Assembly: GCF_020283565.1 (NCBI RefSeq)
Contig: NC_060063.1
Location: 41,686,856-41,750,855 of the forward strand
Reading direction: 5' to 3'
Length of the DNA stretch: 64,000 nucleotides
Source: Trifolium pratense
Lineage: Eukaryota > Streptophyta > Magnoliopsida > Fabales > Fabaceae
The notes under the pieces are model-generated. The model saw nothing but the letters and a program-made list of their open reading frames with translations, did no database searches and was not told the DNA's origin. A program made the translations under genes and the position numbers. Positions within the stretch are counted from its first letter, which is position 1. Every line of letters begins with the position of its first letter. This document shows positions 1 to 12,655 of this stretch, in pieces.

Positions 1-140
1 CTTGAAAAAACATCGGTTCGTAGAAACCGAAGTTTTTTTTTTCCTTGAAAACAAATTTCAGTTTCTAAAAACCGAAATTTACTCTGAATTTGCACTAGAA
101 AAAATTCGGTTTCTGCGAACCGAATTTTTCTGCAAGGACA
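1..140. repeat. Three near-palindromic short units
   Basis: Three units of about 20-25 bp, near 13-31, 57-77 and 105-127, each read as an imperfect palindrome. The clearest is centred on TTCGGTTTCTGCGAACCGAA. Spacers are A/T runs. Similar but not identical palindromes recur at 5.1-5.4 kb. Origin unknown; probably debris of a dispersed repeat. No coding signal was seen between here and 540. Confidence 0.5.
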
Positions 141-539
141 AAATTGGAATATTGGGGGTATAAAAGATTCACGGGAGGTCGGGAGAGAAAACATTGTATA
201 ATAATTGTTGAAACTTGAAAGGATATTATTGAAGGTTATTGATGAGGAGAGGCAAACAAATAAACAACACATGTTAACATTCATGTCTTAAATTAGAATA
301 TAAACAAAATGTTTCATACCAATTGAAATTTCTCCTTCTATTTTCCATATATTGATTAATTAAAATTATCTTGTCACACATTCTTTTGGAATGTTATTTT
401 TTTGGATGGGCAAATGTAAAAATATATTCATCATCATGTTAGAAAAATATTTCATTGGGGTTGGAACTCCGATCATTTTAACTCCTTTAACCAGAATGAA
501 CATTTAACTTAGAAATTGATTAATTTATATGTAATTAAG

Positions 540-1890
540 GAAAATGGAGAGGAAAGCTTTGAGGAGTTGCAACAGTTGTTCGAAGATATGTTTCAAGCGG
601 ACATTGGATTAAATGGAAGCACTTCTCTTAATGGCTCTGGTTGCTCGACTTCATCGACTTTCATGACTTGTAGTGAAAGTTCTAATTCTAATAAACGCAA
701 TTCCACTCAGATGAATTATGGAAAAGCAGAGGATTCTTCTAGCTTTGATGTCAATTACCAGAACTTTTGTTTTGGGGTCAGTATATTCTAACATTTTTTA
801 TATTATATAATTAATGATTATGAGTTGCATCCATGGCATACATAGTATTTAATGATTATGATTTGTATGAATTTTGAATGATAGTTGATTGTGGCATTGT
901 TTCCTCAGTAGGATTTGTTTGACATATAATTGAGTTATGAGATTTACTTTAAAGCATACAATATTTTTGAGGTAAAAGGAATAATCTTATGATCCAAAGA
1001 TTTGAAGTTTAGATCATGTGATGTAGCTGCATAGGTGCAATGACTACAGAGTCGTTGGATCCAAGTGCACCTGAATCCAACAATTTTGCAGTCGTCGCAA
1101 TAGTGTAGTCGTTATAGAGGATTTGACTGAAGAATGACATGTTATGGTTTGTAATTAACCTTGTTGATTATGCTAAAGATTGAGTTAATTGGTTAAAGGA
1201 AAAGGTAGTTGATTTGTGTTAAGAATTTTTCTCATGAGTCTTTTAATTAGTGGTATCTCTTCTGTTGTTCATATCATCAAGGTTAATCTTGTAAATTATC
1301 ATTACCAATGATTGAGGATACAAAACAATGGAGTATGTGTGGAGTATATGGAAGTGGTAAGTGATTTTCCTTTGTCCTCTTCTTACAAAATGTTATGTAT
1401 GTCAAGTTCTTTAGTAGGTGAAGTGTTTTATTTAGGGATAGATCTTGGTACAATAGGGGCATTTGTCCTACTAGGGTTTCTATAAACTTACAATACGAGT
1501 ATCGTCTTCAAAATTTTATAGATACAATTATTATGTCTATAATTTAAAAATTTTGGATTCGTCACTACCTACATCAAATATTAAATGGGTGCATTTGATT
1601 TTTTACTATTTAAATTTTTTCGATACATCACTATCTGCATCAGACATTACATGGTATATTCGATGCATTATATATGCTACCTTTTTTCCGTCTACATTTA
1701 GCTTCATATTAATTCGACGTTTTTTTATTGAAGACAGGCAAAGCACCTTCAAGAAGATGTGGAGAAGGAAAAAGGGGGAATTCAAGAAGGAAGAGGTAGT
1801 AGTAGTAGACAAAGAAAAGGCAGAAAGCAAAAGACCTCACATGGCCATGATGTTTCATCTAATGATCATCATGGAATTTCTGCTAATTGA
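540..1890 (+). CDS. J-domain (DnaJ-like) protein, C-terminal exons only
   Basis: Two exons, 540-776 and 1738-1890, joined in phase 0 across a GT..AG intron. They encode the C-terminal part of a plant DnaJ/HSP40-like co-chaperone. The first exon reads ENGEESFEELQQLFEDMF and then a Ser-rich stretch ending FCFG. The last exon is basic and Gln-rich and ends with GHDVSSNDHHGISAN and a TGA at 1888-1890. I recognise the pattern from plant 'DnaJ heat shock N-terminal domain' proteins, whose tails look like this. The J domain itself (HPD motif) is not in the window and must lie upstream of base 1, unless this is a truncated copy. The acceptor before 540 has a weak pyrimidine tract. No internal stop or frameshift is visible. 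Confidence 0.6.
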
Positions 1891-2810
1891 TAAATTTGAT
1901 GGCATGCTGATTAATGTGGTCAACCTTAGCATTTTGGTAATGGGAACTCTGTCATCTTGAGTTTTACAACTAAAAATATTAGAGGAAGAGCATAGTTTGT
2001 GTTACTAAGAAGTAGTATTAGGGTAGGGAGGTTTGAAATGTCTTACAAAATTGATGGTAGTGCCACCCTTCAAAAGCCATTGGCACTCATGCTAAGAGTA
2101 TGAGTTTAAATTCAACTGACAAGTCATTTTGGTATTTTTCATTTATGCATATTTGTATTATTTCATTTCAAGATATTTGAATCAAAAGTGTAATATTTTT
2201 AGTCATTTGTTGCATTATGGTACAATTCTTAATGTCACTTTTTGATTTGAAAGGAGTCTATTCTTTGTTTACCCTAAATTTGGCCAAGGGAACAACAAAA
2301 TCTAAAGTTAGTATGCATGTTAGTCTCAATTAATCCAATAATTTAGGAGATTAGATATGAGATGAATGAATACTTAAAATTGAGTTTTTTTTTATCTACT
2401 AAGGCTTTTTTTTGTTACCATAGTACGAAGTTTCCACCATCGTTGGTGATGACTAATTTTCGTCGGATAACCTGTAGGGCACACAAAGTGGGTTCTTCTC
2501 GCTTAATCGATTTTTCTCCAAACGCATGAGACAATTATCAAACATCTGATCACATAATTAATAGTTTAATACTAAGGCGTCTTTTACCCGAGACTAAACG
2601 GTAAAACCTTTATACAAAATTTCAAAACTGACCAATAATTAATGTATTCGATTTACATTATAAGCAAATTATATTAGTTATTTATACAATTAGCTGACAG
2701 AAAAAAGTTATATTTAAAGTTGAAATAGCTTGTATTAGAGTCTGATGTTAAAAAGATAATCCCTCTAGTTTTTTTTTTAAATAGTTTAGTAGATAGAAAT
2801 TTTACTTTAA

Positions 2811-2901
2811 AGGTGAATAAGTGAAGTATTCGGGGTTCAAAATCCGACTCTTATACATATAGTATGATGTCCTACCAACTGAGTTAAGCTTATAGGGACT
2901 A
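2811..2901 (-). repeat. tRNA-derived SINE fragment (same family as 11.86 kb)
   Basis: Read on the minus strand, it begins TAGTCCCTATAAGCTTAACT, then a box-A-like CTCAGTTGGTAGGACATC and a degenerate box B, and ends CACTTATTCACCT. The copy at 11857-11965 is the same sequence on the plus strand with moderate divergence. Confidence 0.6.
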
Positions 2902-5134
2902 ATTTCACTCTTAGTCTTTAAAATAAGAAAAAAAAAATTATACATTGATATACTTAATCTATAATAACTAACTCTGATCAATTAATTAATTTGATAATGG
3001 ACTGATCAATTACAATTAAGCTCTTTTCACTTTAGATATTTTTAATACATGATGGAAACATATGGAAACTTATTGGAGATGATGGTTGAATAGACAAAAG
3101 AAAGATAAATACAAACATAGAAAAAGGGATGGTGGCTATTAATTTTATAAGTGGGGAAGAGGGTCCTGCAGCACGTGGCTATGGAAACTTAGTTTCAAAC
3201 TATAGAAGATAGCTGAAAATGAAATATACACTTTACTTTTTGTTTTGAAGAATTTTGGGTCCCAAATTCCAAGCAACTTGCTAACTATTTTCAATGTAGC
3301 ATTGTGTGATTCGTGGGTCCTTGACTTTTAATTATTGCTTGGTTTATTTTTGGTGAGTCAAATTAGTATTTTATTAATTTTTTAAAATAATTATAATTTA
3401 TTTATAATTTAACCTCATTTGATAGATATTTTTTCAATACATTAACTAGAGATTGATTTCATAACAAATATCAAATTATTGAAGTATTTACTATTTATAT
3501 TGCATGCTTACACCATATTGATGAATTATTGTCTAGCTTATCACACAATTTCTTCGAAACATATTATAGATCAGATACATAAATTATTAAATGAATCTAA
3601 AAATAAATTTTACTTATAATATGTGAATACCTTGTGTTCAACATATGGAAATTGAATTGCACTGCATGGTGTTGTAAATTTCAACGTTCGATTTTAAACC
3701 AATGTAAAGATTGGTTATATTGATTTTATAGATGTGTAATAGGACCTATCTTAAATTGAAGGTTGAAATCTATAAACTTTTTTCTACAAAAGGATTACAT
3801 AGCATGTAACTTCTTCTATAAACCATATGCATGAGACAATAATCGAACTTCTGACCACATACACATAGGATTTTATAGATGTGCAATAAAGATACCGAAA
3901 GACACTAAAAATAGAAGGATAACAAAAAATACTATTAAAAGAAAATGGCTGAAATAGAACCCTCCAGAGGGGCCTAATAAACTATTGACAGAGACATAAC
4001 AAGTTGCAATATGATAATTAAGCCTTGCACCAAGGAACCAACTCAAGGTTCAGCTCCCCAGATGGAATGGGAGTGGCAAACATAGACCAATTATTTTTTA
4101 AGTGAAATATATGATACACAATTACAACTCAATAATTTTTATAAAAGTTCACAAATAGATTTTAATAATTTTTTGACCTATTAGAATTATTCACATTAAC
4201 TGTGTATCTGCACATATATTTTTAAAAAAATGTGTATCGGACCGTTCCCCTATTTTTTTTTTATTGCATTATGTTGGTGGTGTAAACCAAACTCTTAAAT
4301 TTCATATCATTCTAATTGATATACAACTAGTGTAGGTTTAATTAAGGATTAGGATTGTGCCAAGGAAGAGAACTCAACATTGTCCCAAGCAAGACATCTT
4401 GATACTCCCTAAGTCCCTTTTTATTACAGTGGTAAAATTCATCGAATTCGTTGGGTCGACACATAATCTGTTATTTTAGGCGCGGTGAATTAAGATTTTT
4501 ATATACATTTTGAGATCGATTTTGAGAATATTTTGTTGAATGTCCTAGTAGAATGGTATAACATGTTTCCATCTTAAAGATTTAATGCAAACATATTATA
4601 TGTTCAAGTTAACTAACTAATGTGTGCTTTTATTAATTCATCTCTACTTCTCAAGTTTAAGGGCATTTATTTACTCTTTTTTATTTAGGGTCCGTTTCTT
4701 TTGTGACAAAAATACATTATTTTTAAAAAAATTGTGTTAGCTTTATTTGTTAATAGCGTAAAAAATAATTCTCTTAAAGTGAATATATTCCTTTTTTTTT
4801 TGTAAGATATTCCTTTTATGATAATAATGAAAATGTCAATAGAAATATTTTTATTATTATTGAAAATGTATCATTTCCTTAACCATAAAAAAAATGTACT
4901 GTTTAAATTATTATAAGTCATGAATATCATTTCTAAATTTTGTTCAAACAAAGTTACAACAACAGAAGCCCACTCACAGAATTAATGGTGCAAGTTACAA
5001 TCCACAAACTGGAAGGCCTGACTCTCAGCCCACAAAAGCCTTATAATATGATCTAGATTTTTTTCTTTTTGTGTAACTTGGAAGTCCACGTTCCTCTCTA
5101 GAAAATTCAAAAATATCGATCTTGCTATTTAAAT

Positions 5135-5370
5135 AGTGAACTCATATTCTAGAATGCGAAGTTCGTATTCTAAGATACGAAACTTATAAAATCTAATAGT
5201 TTTGTATCTCTCACCCTTCCTCCGCCCCTATTTTATAAGGTTCGCATCCTAGGATACAAATTATTTTTTTTCTTCATATTTTGCGCCCCCTGAATTCGCA
5301 CACTAGAATGCGAACTGTTATTTTGCCCATTTTTTCTATTTACACATTCGCATCCTACGTTACGATGGGG
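5135..5370. repeat. Cluster of TTCGCATCCTAGGATGCGAA-like palindromes
   Basis: Four or five imperfect palindromes lie within about 230 bp, near 5145, 5160, 5240, 5293 and 5345. Each is a variant of TTCGCATCCTAGGATACGAA. Spacing is irregular, so this is not a simple satellite. Pyrimidine-rich spacers contain 'cctccgcccctattt' and 'tgcgccccctg'. Confidence 0.5.
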
Positions 5371-6037
5371 TAGGATGGGAAGGTCGGAAGGCGCAAAAAG
5401 AATGAATCTATAATCTATTCCAAAATTCTTCTTTTTATTTTTTCATACCAATTCATTCCAAAACCTTTTTCCTTTGGTTACCATATTATAAATATAAAAT
5501 TTTCACCACAGTTCAGCGGTGATTATTTTTTGTCGGGGAATTTATGGGGCATAATGGTAAATTCTCCCTTCCCCATTAGATTTTCTTCATACACAAGTGT
5601 CAATGATTGAATCCATGGCCACCTATTTAAAAGCGTAAGACTCTTACTACTTAGATCAATTTATTGTTGGTGATGCATTCCAAGCCTTTATCAAGACGGT
5701 TTATTGATTGTTAAGAGTCGCACATCAGATGTGAGTTGGGTCTAACTCAACCCCACAAAATCGACTTATAAGATGATGATTGGTGCGTGAATATAAATGT
5801 TGAATGGTCCAACGGATCTTGGAGAGCCTACAATACTATTTTAGAATTGAAAGTTAGGTCTAACTGCAACCCCACAAAATCCGCTTTTAATGTGATGATT
5901 GCTTCTTATTTATAAACTTATTTTTAGGCCAACTCACATCCGATTTGAGACTTCTTAATATTGACTTCGACCTCTCAAACATTTATTAGATTATTATTAG
6001 ATGATTGTTCAATCCATCTCTAAAAGATATTCAAGTC

Positions 6038-6112
6038 ATTAGGTTTGATCTAATGGTAAAGAATTTAGATAATATACATAAAATCTTAGGTTCGATCCTC
6101 AGTAATATTTGC
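6038..6112 (+). repeat. SINE-like tRNA-related fragment
   Basis: Contains 'attaggtttgatctaatggt', similar to an internal promoter box A, and a box B-like GGTTCGATCC. The same layout recurs at 15448-15520 and 18776-18855. Confidence 0.5.
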
Positions 6113-6341
6113 AGAAAAAGAAATATTTACCCGAATTTTACTTTAGAGACTGTATATGTAATAAGCTTCTTTAAATAAAATAAAAATAGTGTGTTTTCCC
6201 AACTTACCCGATGGGATCATGGGAATGCACACTCCTATAGTAGACCACATACAAATACCATGAGGCAATTTCATACCAAAATATAATCAAGTTTCAAACT
6301 CTATACTCTACCTAATTCAATATGACAAGTATGTTACATCT

Positions 6342-7208
6342 GACTAGCTGCAATGGGTGTTGAGAGGGGGTGTTTTAAACATGCAAAACCACTACAATGG
6401 GTGTTTAAACAGGTGTTGAAATTGAGTTGGAGGAGAGAGGAGATTAAACCCTCCAACAGAGTTTAATGCCTGCAGAATGGCCCACACAGGGACACGCGTC
6501 CCGTTGCAATTTGGTCTTCTTCAGGCGCGTGGCATGCACGCGCGACAAGGGAGAGTGGCGCGCAGAATGGAAAGAGAGAGAAGGCAGCTTTGGATAAGGG
6601 GCGCCACGTGGCGTCTCCTGATTGGTTCGGTTGGATTTTTATCCATTTAATACTTTAAACTCAATTATTTCGGTCCAAATTAATTTTTTATTTTTTTATT
6701 TTTATATCAAAATTCATGATTTTTTTTTCTCTATAAATAGAGACTTGGTTCATTTCATTTGGACACAGAAAAAAAAATCATATTTTTCATCATCTTAATC
6801 TCATTATTACCTTTCTATTAGTGTTTAATTTGAAGTTAATTGTCTTTTTTGAGTGAAATGGATCCCAACAATGTAATAATTACGTTATTTATGTGTTTTT
6901 ATTATAATTGTAACCGGGAGTTTAATTAATTATAATTGATAATTAATTTTAATCGATTATTTTTATCGTATAATTGTAATTTAATATTAATCGATAATTA
7001 TAATTTTATGTAAAATGATAAAAACATAAATATAAATTTAAATAAGAATATAAAATAAAAAGTGGTGGGGTAGATAAAGTGGTGGGGTAGAGTGTTTAAA
7101 ACAAAAACTATTGGAGTGGTAAAAGTTGAATGAGGTGTTGAGGTATTATGTGGAAGAGAGAGAAGATGATGTGGAGGGTGTTTTAAACACCCACCATTGC
7201 ACTTAGTC
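6342..7208. mobile_element. Non-autonomous PIF/Harbinger-like element with a retained promoter and start codon
   Basis: Terminal inverted repeats GACTAGCTGCAATGG (left) and GACTAAGTGCAATGG (reverse complement of the right end) match at 13 of 15 positions. The right flank is TTA, as expected for PIF/Harbinger target duplications; the left flank is TCT and does not match. Inside are a GC-rich stretch (6470-6620) and a good TATA box (CTATAAATAG, 6731-6740). An A/T leader follows, then an ATG at 6858 reading MDPNNVI... for 23 codons to a stop. MDPNN is a common start of the Myb-like ORF of plant Harbinger elements. I infer an internal deletion derivative that kept the promoter and first codons of that gene. 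Confidence 0.6.
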
Positions 7209-7697
7209 TTAGAGTTGTTTAAGGATGTAACGTAGAGGTGGGATGAGATTTTGTGGGATCTTATCCAATTGACTTGGGATTTAGATCACATGTAGTGAAA
7301 TATATATATTGTTCTATAGTTTAAAATAGATTTATCATTTGATCAAGATCAAATAATTTAAATTTTAAACAATTTAAATAAAAATAAATAAATTTATTTT
7401 AAATTTGAACCACCTATTTTAATTGGATGAATCATATCGATTTTGACCGCTTAACATCATCTCATCTGGATCCATAAAGATAAGGGACCAAAAGTACAAT
7501 TAAGACTTTTTAATTTTTATACAATTTCTCAATTTCCAAATAATATGATTTTTGTGTGTACTAGAGAAAATCCCTCGTAAATAGTGGCGGAGTCAGAAAT
7601 ATTATAAAATTTTGGCAAAATTTCACATGTGACATATTATATAAATAGTACGATAAAAAATCTCAGTTTTACCTTAAATTAATCTCTTAAAATATCA

Positions 7698-7966
7698 AAT
7701 ACAAGTAGAGCTGTAAAAAGGGCCTTAAGGGGTCGGCCCTTTAAGGGGCGGACCCACTTATTCCTGATTATTAATTTTATTTAAATTTTAAACAATTTTT
7801 CTAGTGTCGTGAACTTATTCTCTTTTTCTTCAATCAGCACTGTCCACGATCGGCACCCTAAAAAAACTGTGTTTAAAATTTAAATAAAATTAATAATCAG
7901 GAATAAGTGGGTCCGCCCCTTAAAGGGCCGGCCCCTTAAGGCCCTTTTTACAGCTCTAAATACAAG
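7698..7966. mobile_element. hAT-type MITE with perfect 8-bp target duplication
   Basis: The element proper is 7706-7958 (253 bp), flanked by AATACAAG on both sides (7698-7705 and 7959-7966). Terminal inverted repeats start TAGAGCTGTAAAAAGGGCCT and run for about 80 bp, with a GC-rich subterminal block. The centre is about 90 bp. An 8-bp duplication with TAG... ends is diagnostic of the hAT superfamily. No transposase coding. Confidence 0.9.
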
Positions 7967-8465
7967 GGCCTTAGCTACACCGATCCTTGTAAATGAAATA
8001 CTATGCATGTTGTGTTTGGAACAATTTTGCCAAGTCAGTCTCACAGTTTGATTTAATTTTCAGCGTGAAAATCAGAAGCTTGGATACCTAGTTTCTCCTT
8101 AATCTCGAATCTTTACCGCAATTTTATATTTCCATTTTTAAAATATTGACTAAAGATGAGTCATACTAAAGTGATGAACAAAATTACAAAGTTCTAATTT
8201 CAGCAACTACTAGATATATGCAAAACAAAAATGTATAAATTTAGTAAGAAGCCAATATAGAAGAAGATCTCTAAAAATCCAAATAAAATAATTAGATACT
8301 TACATAAATATAGCAATTAGTAAATCAATTTAATGGCTACAAATAAAGAAAGCTAGATTAGCCAAATCTAAGATTACAAGCTGTCTTAATTAGCCATCAT
8401 CAATAGTAATAATTCTAATCTTATCAACTCTTCATCCTAATCCTTAATCTTCTCTCTCATATTAT

Positions 8466-8473
8466 TATATAAG
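8466..8473 (+). promoter_or_regulatory. TATA box for the DRM/ARP-like gene
   Basis: TATATAAG lies 172 bp upstream of the ATG at 8645. It is followed by a CA-rich stretch typical of a plant transcription start and a pyrimidine-rich leader. Upstream is a CT-rich patch. Confidence 0.5.
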
Positions 8474-8644
8474 AACCCTCACACTCATCAAACACAAACC
8501 AAAAAAAAAACTTAAAACCCCAAAAAAAAAAAGAATTTTTTTTCTGTCGTTTCGTCCCTTTCATCTTGTAATTAATCTTAATTTGTGTTTGTTATTCAAA
8601 AAAAATCTTAATTTTTTTTGTGTTTGAGTAATAACATTATAATT

Positions 8645-10509
8645 ATGGGATTTCTTGACAAACTTTGGGACGAAACGTTGGCGGGTCCCACACCTGAAAC
8701 AGGTTTGGGTAAGCTTCGAAAGTATAACTCTTTCTCTGCCAGCTCCTCCGGTCCACGGTCACCGCCGGTGAAGGATGATGTTCCTATTAGTCGTAGCATT
8801 ATGATTATTAGAACTAATAATGCTAATTACGGCGGAAGAGGCACCGTGTCGGAACCTGTTTCTCCTTGTTCTTCTGCTCCTAGCACCCCTCGTACCCCTC
8901 ATACCCCATTAACACGTAATTATATTCTTAATCTCTCATTTTCTATCAATGTTTATGTTTTTAGTTTATTCCAATGAAGCAAGGAAAATCTTTAGATTAT
9001 GTGTGTTTTTGGGATTTGAATTTTGTGTCGTGCAGTCATAGATTTCTGGTTGTTTGATTCGCCAAAAGTTATGACTGCACGACTACATGCAGTTAGTGGT
9101 TACACAAAATCTCTAATTCATGTTTTTTTGTGTGTTATCACCTTTTTATGTTTTTGGTTTGTACCAAATGAACTACGGAAAAATCTTTAGATTATGTGTA
9201 TACCTAGGAAATAAATTCTATGTAAGTCATAAGATATAGTCATGTTAGATTTTGGTTGTCTGGTCGAAATCGAACGGTTAGAAAATCGTGATTGCGCAAC
9301 TTTATATGGTCAGTGAGTGGACAAAATTCGGATCTGTGTTTCTGTGGTGTGTTGGTGTCCAACACAACATCGACATATATGATTTTGTTCAATTATGTCA
9401 TTTTTCTAAATTATTGTTGGTGTTAATGTTGTGTGTTGCTTCATATGTTTGTACTAGTTTTTAAGACTGGGAAAATGACAAGGGAAGGAAATATATTGAA
9501 CCTTAAACCTTTATTTTGTTCCTTAATTTACAACATTTAGAAGAAAATTACTTATTCATCCTTTTGTTTCAAAAAGAATCAAAAATGAAATTATTCAAAT
9601 ATAATACTCAAAGTTAAATTATAATTGCTAGTCACTTGATATTAGGAAGCATTGTGAATAATTTCAATGAATCAAGACAAAAACTTCTAAAACCTTGTTT
9701 GTTTATTTTTTACAAAAAAAATAAATAAAAAGTCCTTGATATTTGAAATTAGAGCCCAAATTTTCTTTTTCTCGTTTTTGTTATATTCTTGGATCAAGTA
9801 TTTTTTGTAAAAAAAACCCATTAAGGTTAAAGTTTAATTTTTAAATAGTACTATTTGACTTATGAAAGTAGAGAGAATGGGAGGAATTTATATGATTTTT
9901 TTTTTCCAAGTAGTTTGGTGGATGAACACACTCAATTTTTACTCTTCCTGTATTGGGGATTTAAGGGGTTAGTTTAAAAAAATTCACATATATACACTTT
10001 TACATAAATTGTGCTCTTTACGATTTCTTGCTTGTCAAATATTTTTAATAATTTTGACGATTACTTTTGATTGACAATATAAAAATTATTTACACTGATC
10101 ATGTACATAAATTTTTTGTTGAACAGTGCAAATGAATTAAATCTAATATAAATTAGATATGTATTTTCTGTTATTCTTATTTGAGTCCCAGATGAATTTA
10201 CGTAATTTATTAAACTCCTATATTTACAATTTTTATTTTGCAGCGGAGGCACCGGGCGGTGATTTTAAGAAATTCACAAGGAGAAAATTTCCAATGGATC
10301 CGCTGGACAGCTCCGATCATCGAAGTCCGACTATTTCCGATTGGTTATCTATTTTCCATTTTTTGTTTTTAACTCTACCATGACAATTACTCATATATAT
10401 ATATATGTGACCTTCATTAAATTTTTCATGCCCAATTTTTTGTCTAAGTTTTCTTATTGTTTTATGGCTTGCTTGCAGGGTGATTATGAATGCTTGGGAT
10501 CGCTGTTGA
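8645..10509 (+). CDS. Dormancy/auxin-associated (DRM1/ARP family) protein
   Basis: Three exons, 8645-8915, 10244-10343 and 10479-10509, give 133 residues. Both introns are GT..AG and the frame is continuous (phases 1 and 2). The N-terminus MGFLDKLWDETLAGPTPE is the family signature. A Ser/Pro-rich middle follows (SEPVSPCSSAPSTPRTPHTP), then KKFTRRKF and a C-terminal SDWVIMNAWDRC, matching the conserved '..YDWVVISALDR' end of the family. In other plants these small, probably disordered proteins are expressed in dormant buds and repressed by auxin or sugar. Their biochemical role is unknown. An upstream in-frame TTG at 8618 is not used, because the family starts at MGFL. Intron 1 (1.3 kb) carries a copy of the dispersed 'gtgtccaacacaacatcgac' repeat near 9350. 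Confidence 0.9.
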
Positions 10510-10922
10510 TTGAGAGAGAGGAAGTAAGATGTTTTGAATTGAACATCATCATTCGGCAGATATATAACATTGATTCTATAATTTCAAAGGGGAATCACAT
10601 TGCTTTTCTAATTAATATGTATTAATATGTATATTAAATATTGTATATATTGTATATTACTATATAAAATATGAGTACCTAATGGCTCAGATGATGCAGA
10701 GTCATGACTCATGTGCAGCTTATTATTAAGCCAGTGCTTCATGAGATTCTGAGGGTGTAAAGGAGTAGAAGGAAGTTACCAAGTGTGTATTTGTATATAT
10801 TGTTTTGATTTTTTAATTTTTTTATTCTCATTTTCTGAGATTTTGGTTGTTGACTATTGTAAATATGGATTATGTACTCTGAAACCTATGTGGAACTCAA
10901 TGAAGCTAGAATTTATTATATT

Positions 10923-11468
10923 TCTGTTGTCAGAGGCTCGGTTTTGAGCCAGGGCAACCAGCCAACCAGGCCCTCAGTCCAGGGCCTTAACATTTTTGGG
11001 GCCTCAATTTTATTTTATTTTCAAGCCTAACATTTAGATTTTAGGACAAGTATTTGTTATGGAGAAGATGTAACAAGAAATGTGATTCAGCGCAGTGGTT
11101 TATGTTTCGTTCCTAAGTCATTGTAGGCCGGTGAGGTATGTGTTCGATTCCAACCAGCGATGTGAAACAAAAAATGTCTTTAAGGGATCATCTTACTAAT
11201 TAAGCCTTTAAATTTTAAACAACTATTGAATTGTGTATACATAAAAAAAAAAAAATTTCCTTGTGTCATTTTAATAATATATATCAATTCATACAATACA
11301 TCACATAAACTCTTTTTTTTACGGACAAACTATTTTAAAAATTGTTTTTTTTTCCTACAAATACAATCACTATTTTTTTTTAAAAAAAAAAACAATATTT
11401 TTATAAGGGGTTCATTTTTATCATTGGCCCGGGACCTCTAAATACTCGGAGACGGCCCTGTCTATTGT
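10923..11468. mobile_element. Non-autonomous hAT-like element
   Basis: The element is 10931-11460 (530 bp). The left end is CAGAGGCTCGGTTTTGAGCC. The right end read inwards is CAGGGCCGTCTCCGAGTATT. The flanks TCTGTTGT (10923-10930) and TCTATTGT (11461-11468) form an 8-bp target duplication with one mismatch. A tRNA-like fragment with GTTCGATTCC lies inside near 11145. No transposase ORF. Confidence 0.7.
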
Positions 11469-11856
11469 TGTTAAACCTCTTTTGCTTAGTACTTAGTAGT
11501 GCTTTATGCTACAATGCATTTGGTTTGTATTCTAGGGTATTCCTCCATATTTTGTCTTTCAATTTGGATCCCAACAAATGCTCATTTTATTAGAAATTTC
11601 AAGGTTGAGTGTATTTATTGACTCTAATCTCAATATTTTTTACGTTTGATTCGATAATTATGAAATCTTATTAATAGAATTGTTTATTGCAGCATCAACG
11701 CAGACAAACTCTTCAATTTTTATGAAAGGTTGCCGAGAGTTTATCTTATCATATCCTAGACGATCAGACAATTAACAAAATACATTTGCAATAGATCTCA
11801 AAATGTCAAGCTAGACAAGATTAAAAAAGATAACCATTATAAGAAAATTTATGACC

Positions 11857-11965
11857 TTAGTCCCGGTGAGCTTATCTCAGTTGATAGGGACATCACATTA
11901 TATATATAGGGGTCGGAGTTCGAACCCTGAACATCTCACTTATTCACCTTAAAACTGAAATTTTT
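11857..11965 (+). repeat. tRNA-derived SINE
   Basis: Begins TAGTCCCGGTGAGCTTATCT and has box-A-like CTCAGTTGATAGGGACATC and box B GTTCGAACC, then CACTTATTCACCTT. The minus-strand copy at 2811-2901 confirms a dispersed family. Confidence 0.7.
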
Positions 11966-12655
11966 AGCAGCTTTTTAACTAAAAAAATGTATGACCTTAG
12001 GAAATCAATTCAAATAGCTATTCATTTCAATTACATGAATCTAAAGAAAAATCACTTATGAAGTAAATGTGAAGATAAGAATCCATTAGTAGAAACTAAG
12101 CATTCTATGATATTCTTTTTGTGAAAAATTTAAGGAAAGTGGAGAAAGCTATGTTGTGTGACTGAAACTTGCAACTGGCCTAGGTTGGCAAATGTAAAAT
12201 TTCTCTTCCACCAAACTCATCATGAATTCTACTTGCTTAATTAAAGAAGGCAATACTCTCATTGAGATAAGGCATGGTTGTTTTTGTATATTTTCTATCA
12301 TACTATAAAATGTACTTATTAAGTTATTAAATAGTAGTACTAATTAAATTACAACTTTAGAAATATCTAGAGAGTGATCATGATTTTTGTTGTTGGACCT
12401 TATTCACAAAGCTTTAGCCCACCAAACATTAACATCCCTTGCATGTGTAAATTAAAACAAATTGTGTGAACCACTGATGGACCAAAGAATTGATTTTGAT
12501 TTGAGAGAAGATATAACTATACATGCACAAGAATATGGCTCTCACCTCTCAGAAGCAAGAACTTTTAACACAATATAATCTAATTACAAAGAACATACAT
12601 ATTCAATTTAAACTAAAACCGTTATATATATAACTAAACATCAAAACAACACGAT

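Larger units (their letters stand above)
1891..6341. other. Intergenic region with dispersed repeat fragments
   Basis: No gene that I can support. It holds SINE-like pieces (2811-2901, 6038-6112). A shared non-coding repeat appears near 2395-2590 and again near 5480-5660; both contain a 'ttaccat...caccatcgttggtgat' type segment. A palindrome cluster lies at 5.1-5.4 kb. A partly inverted segment at 5690-5960 contains 'aaccccacaaaatc' twice. The rest is low-complexity A/T. Confidence 0.5.
10510..12655. other. Intergenic: 3' flank of DRM gene, hAT element, SINE
   Basis: Apart from the hAT element (10931-11460) and the SINE (11857-11965), I see only A/T-rich sequence, several T/A homopolymers around 11250-11400 and no gene. 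Confidence 0.5.

Noticed and set aside
1553..1960. 135-codon open frame
   Set aside because: It overlaps the last exon of the J-domain gene in a different frame; the exon at 1738-1890 explains the sequence better.
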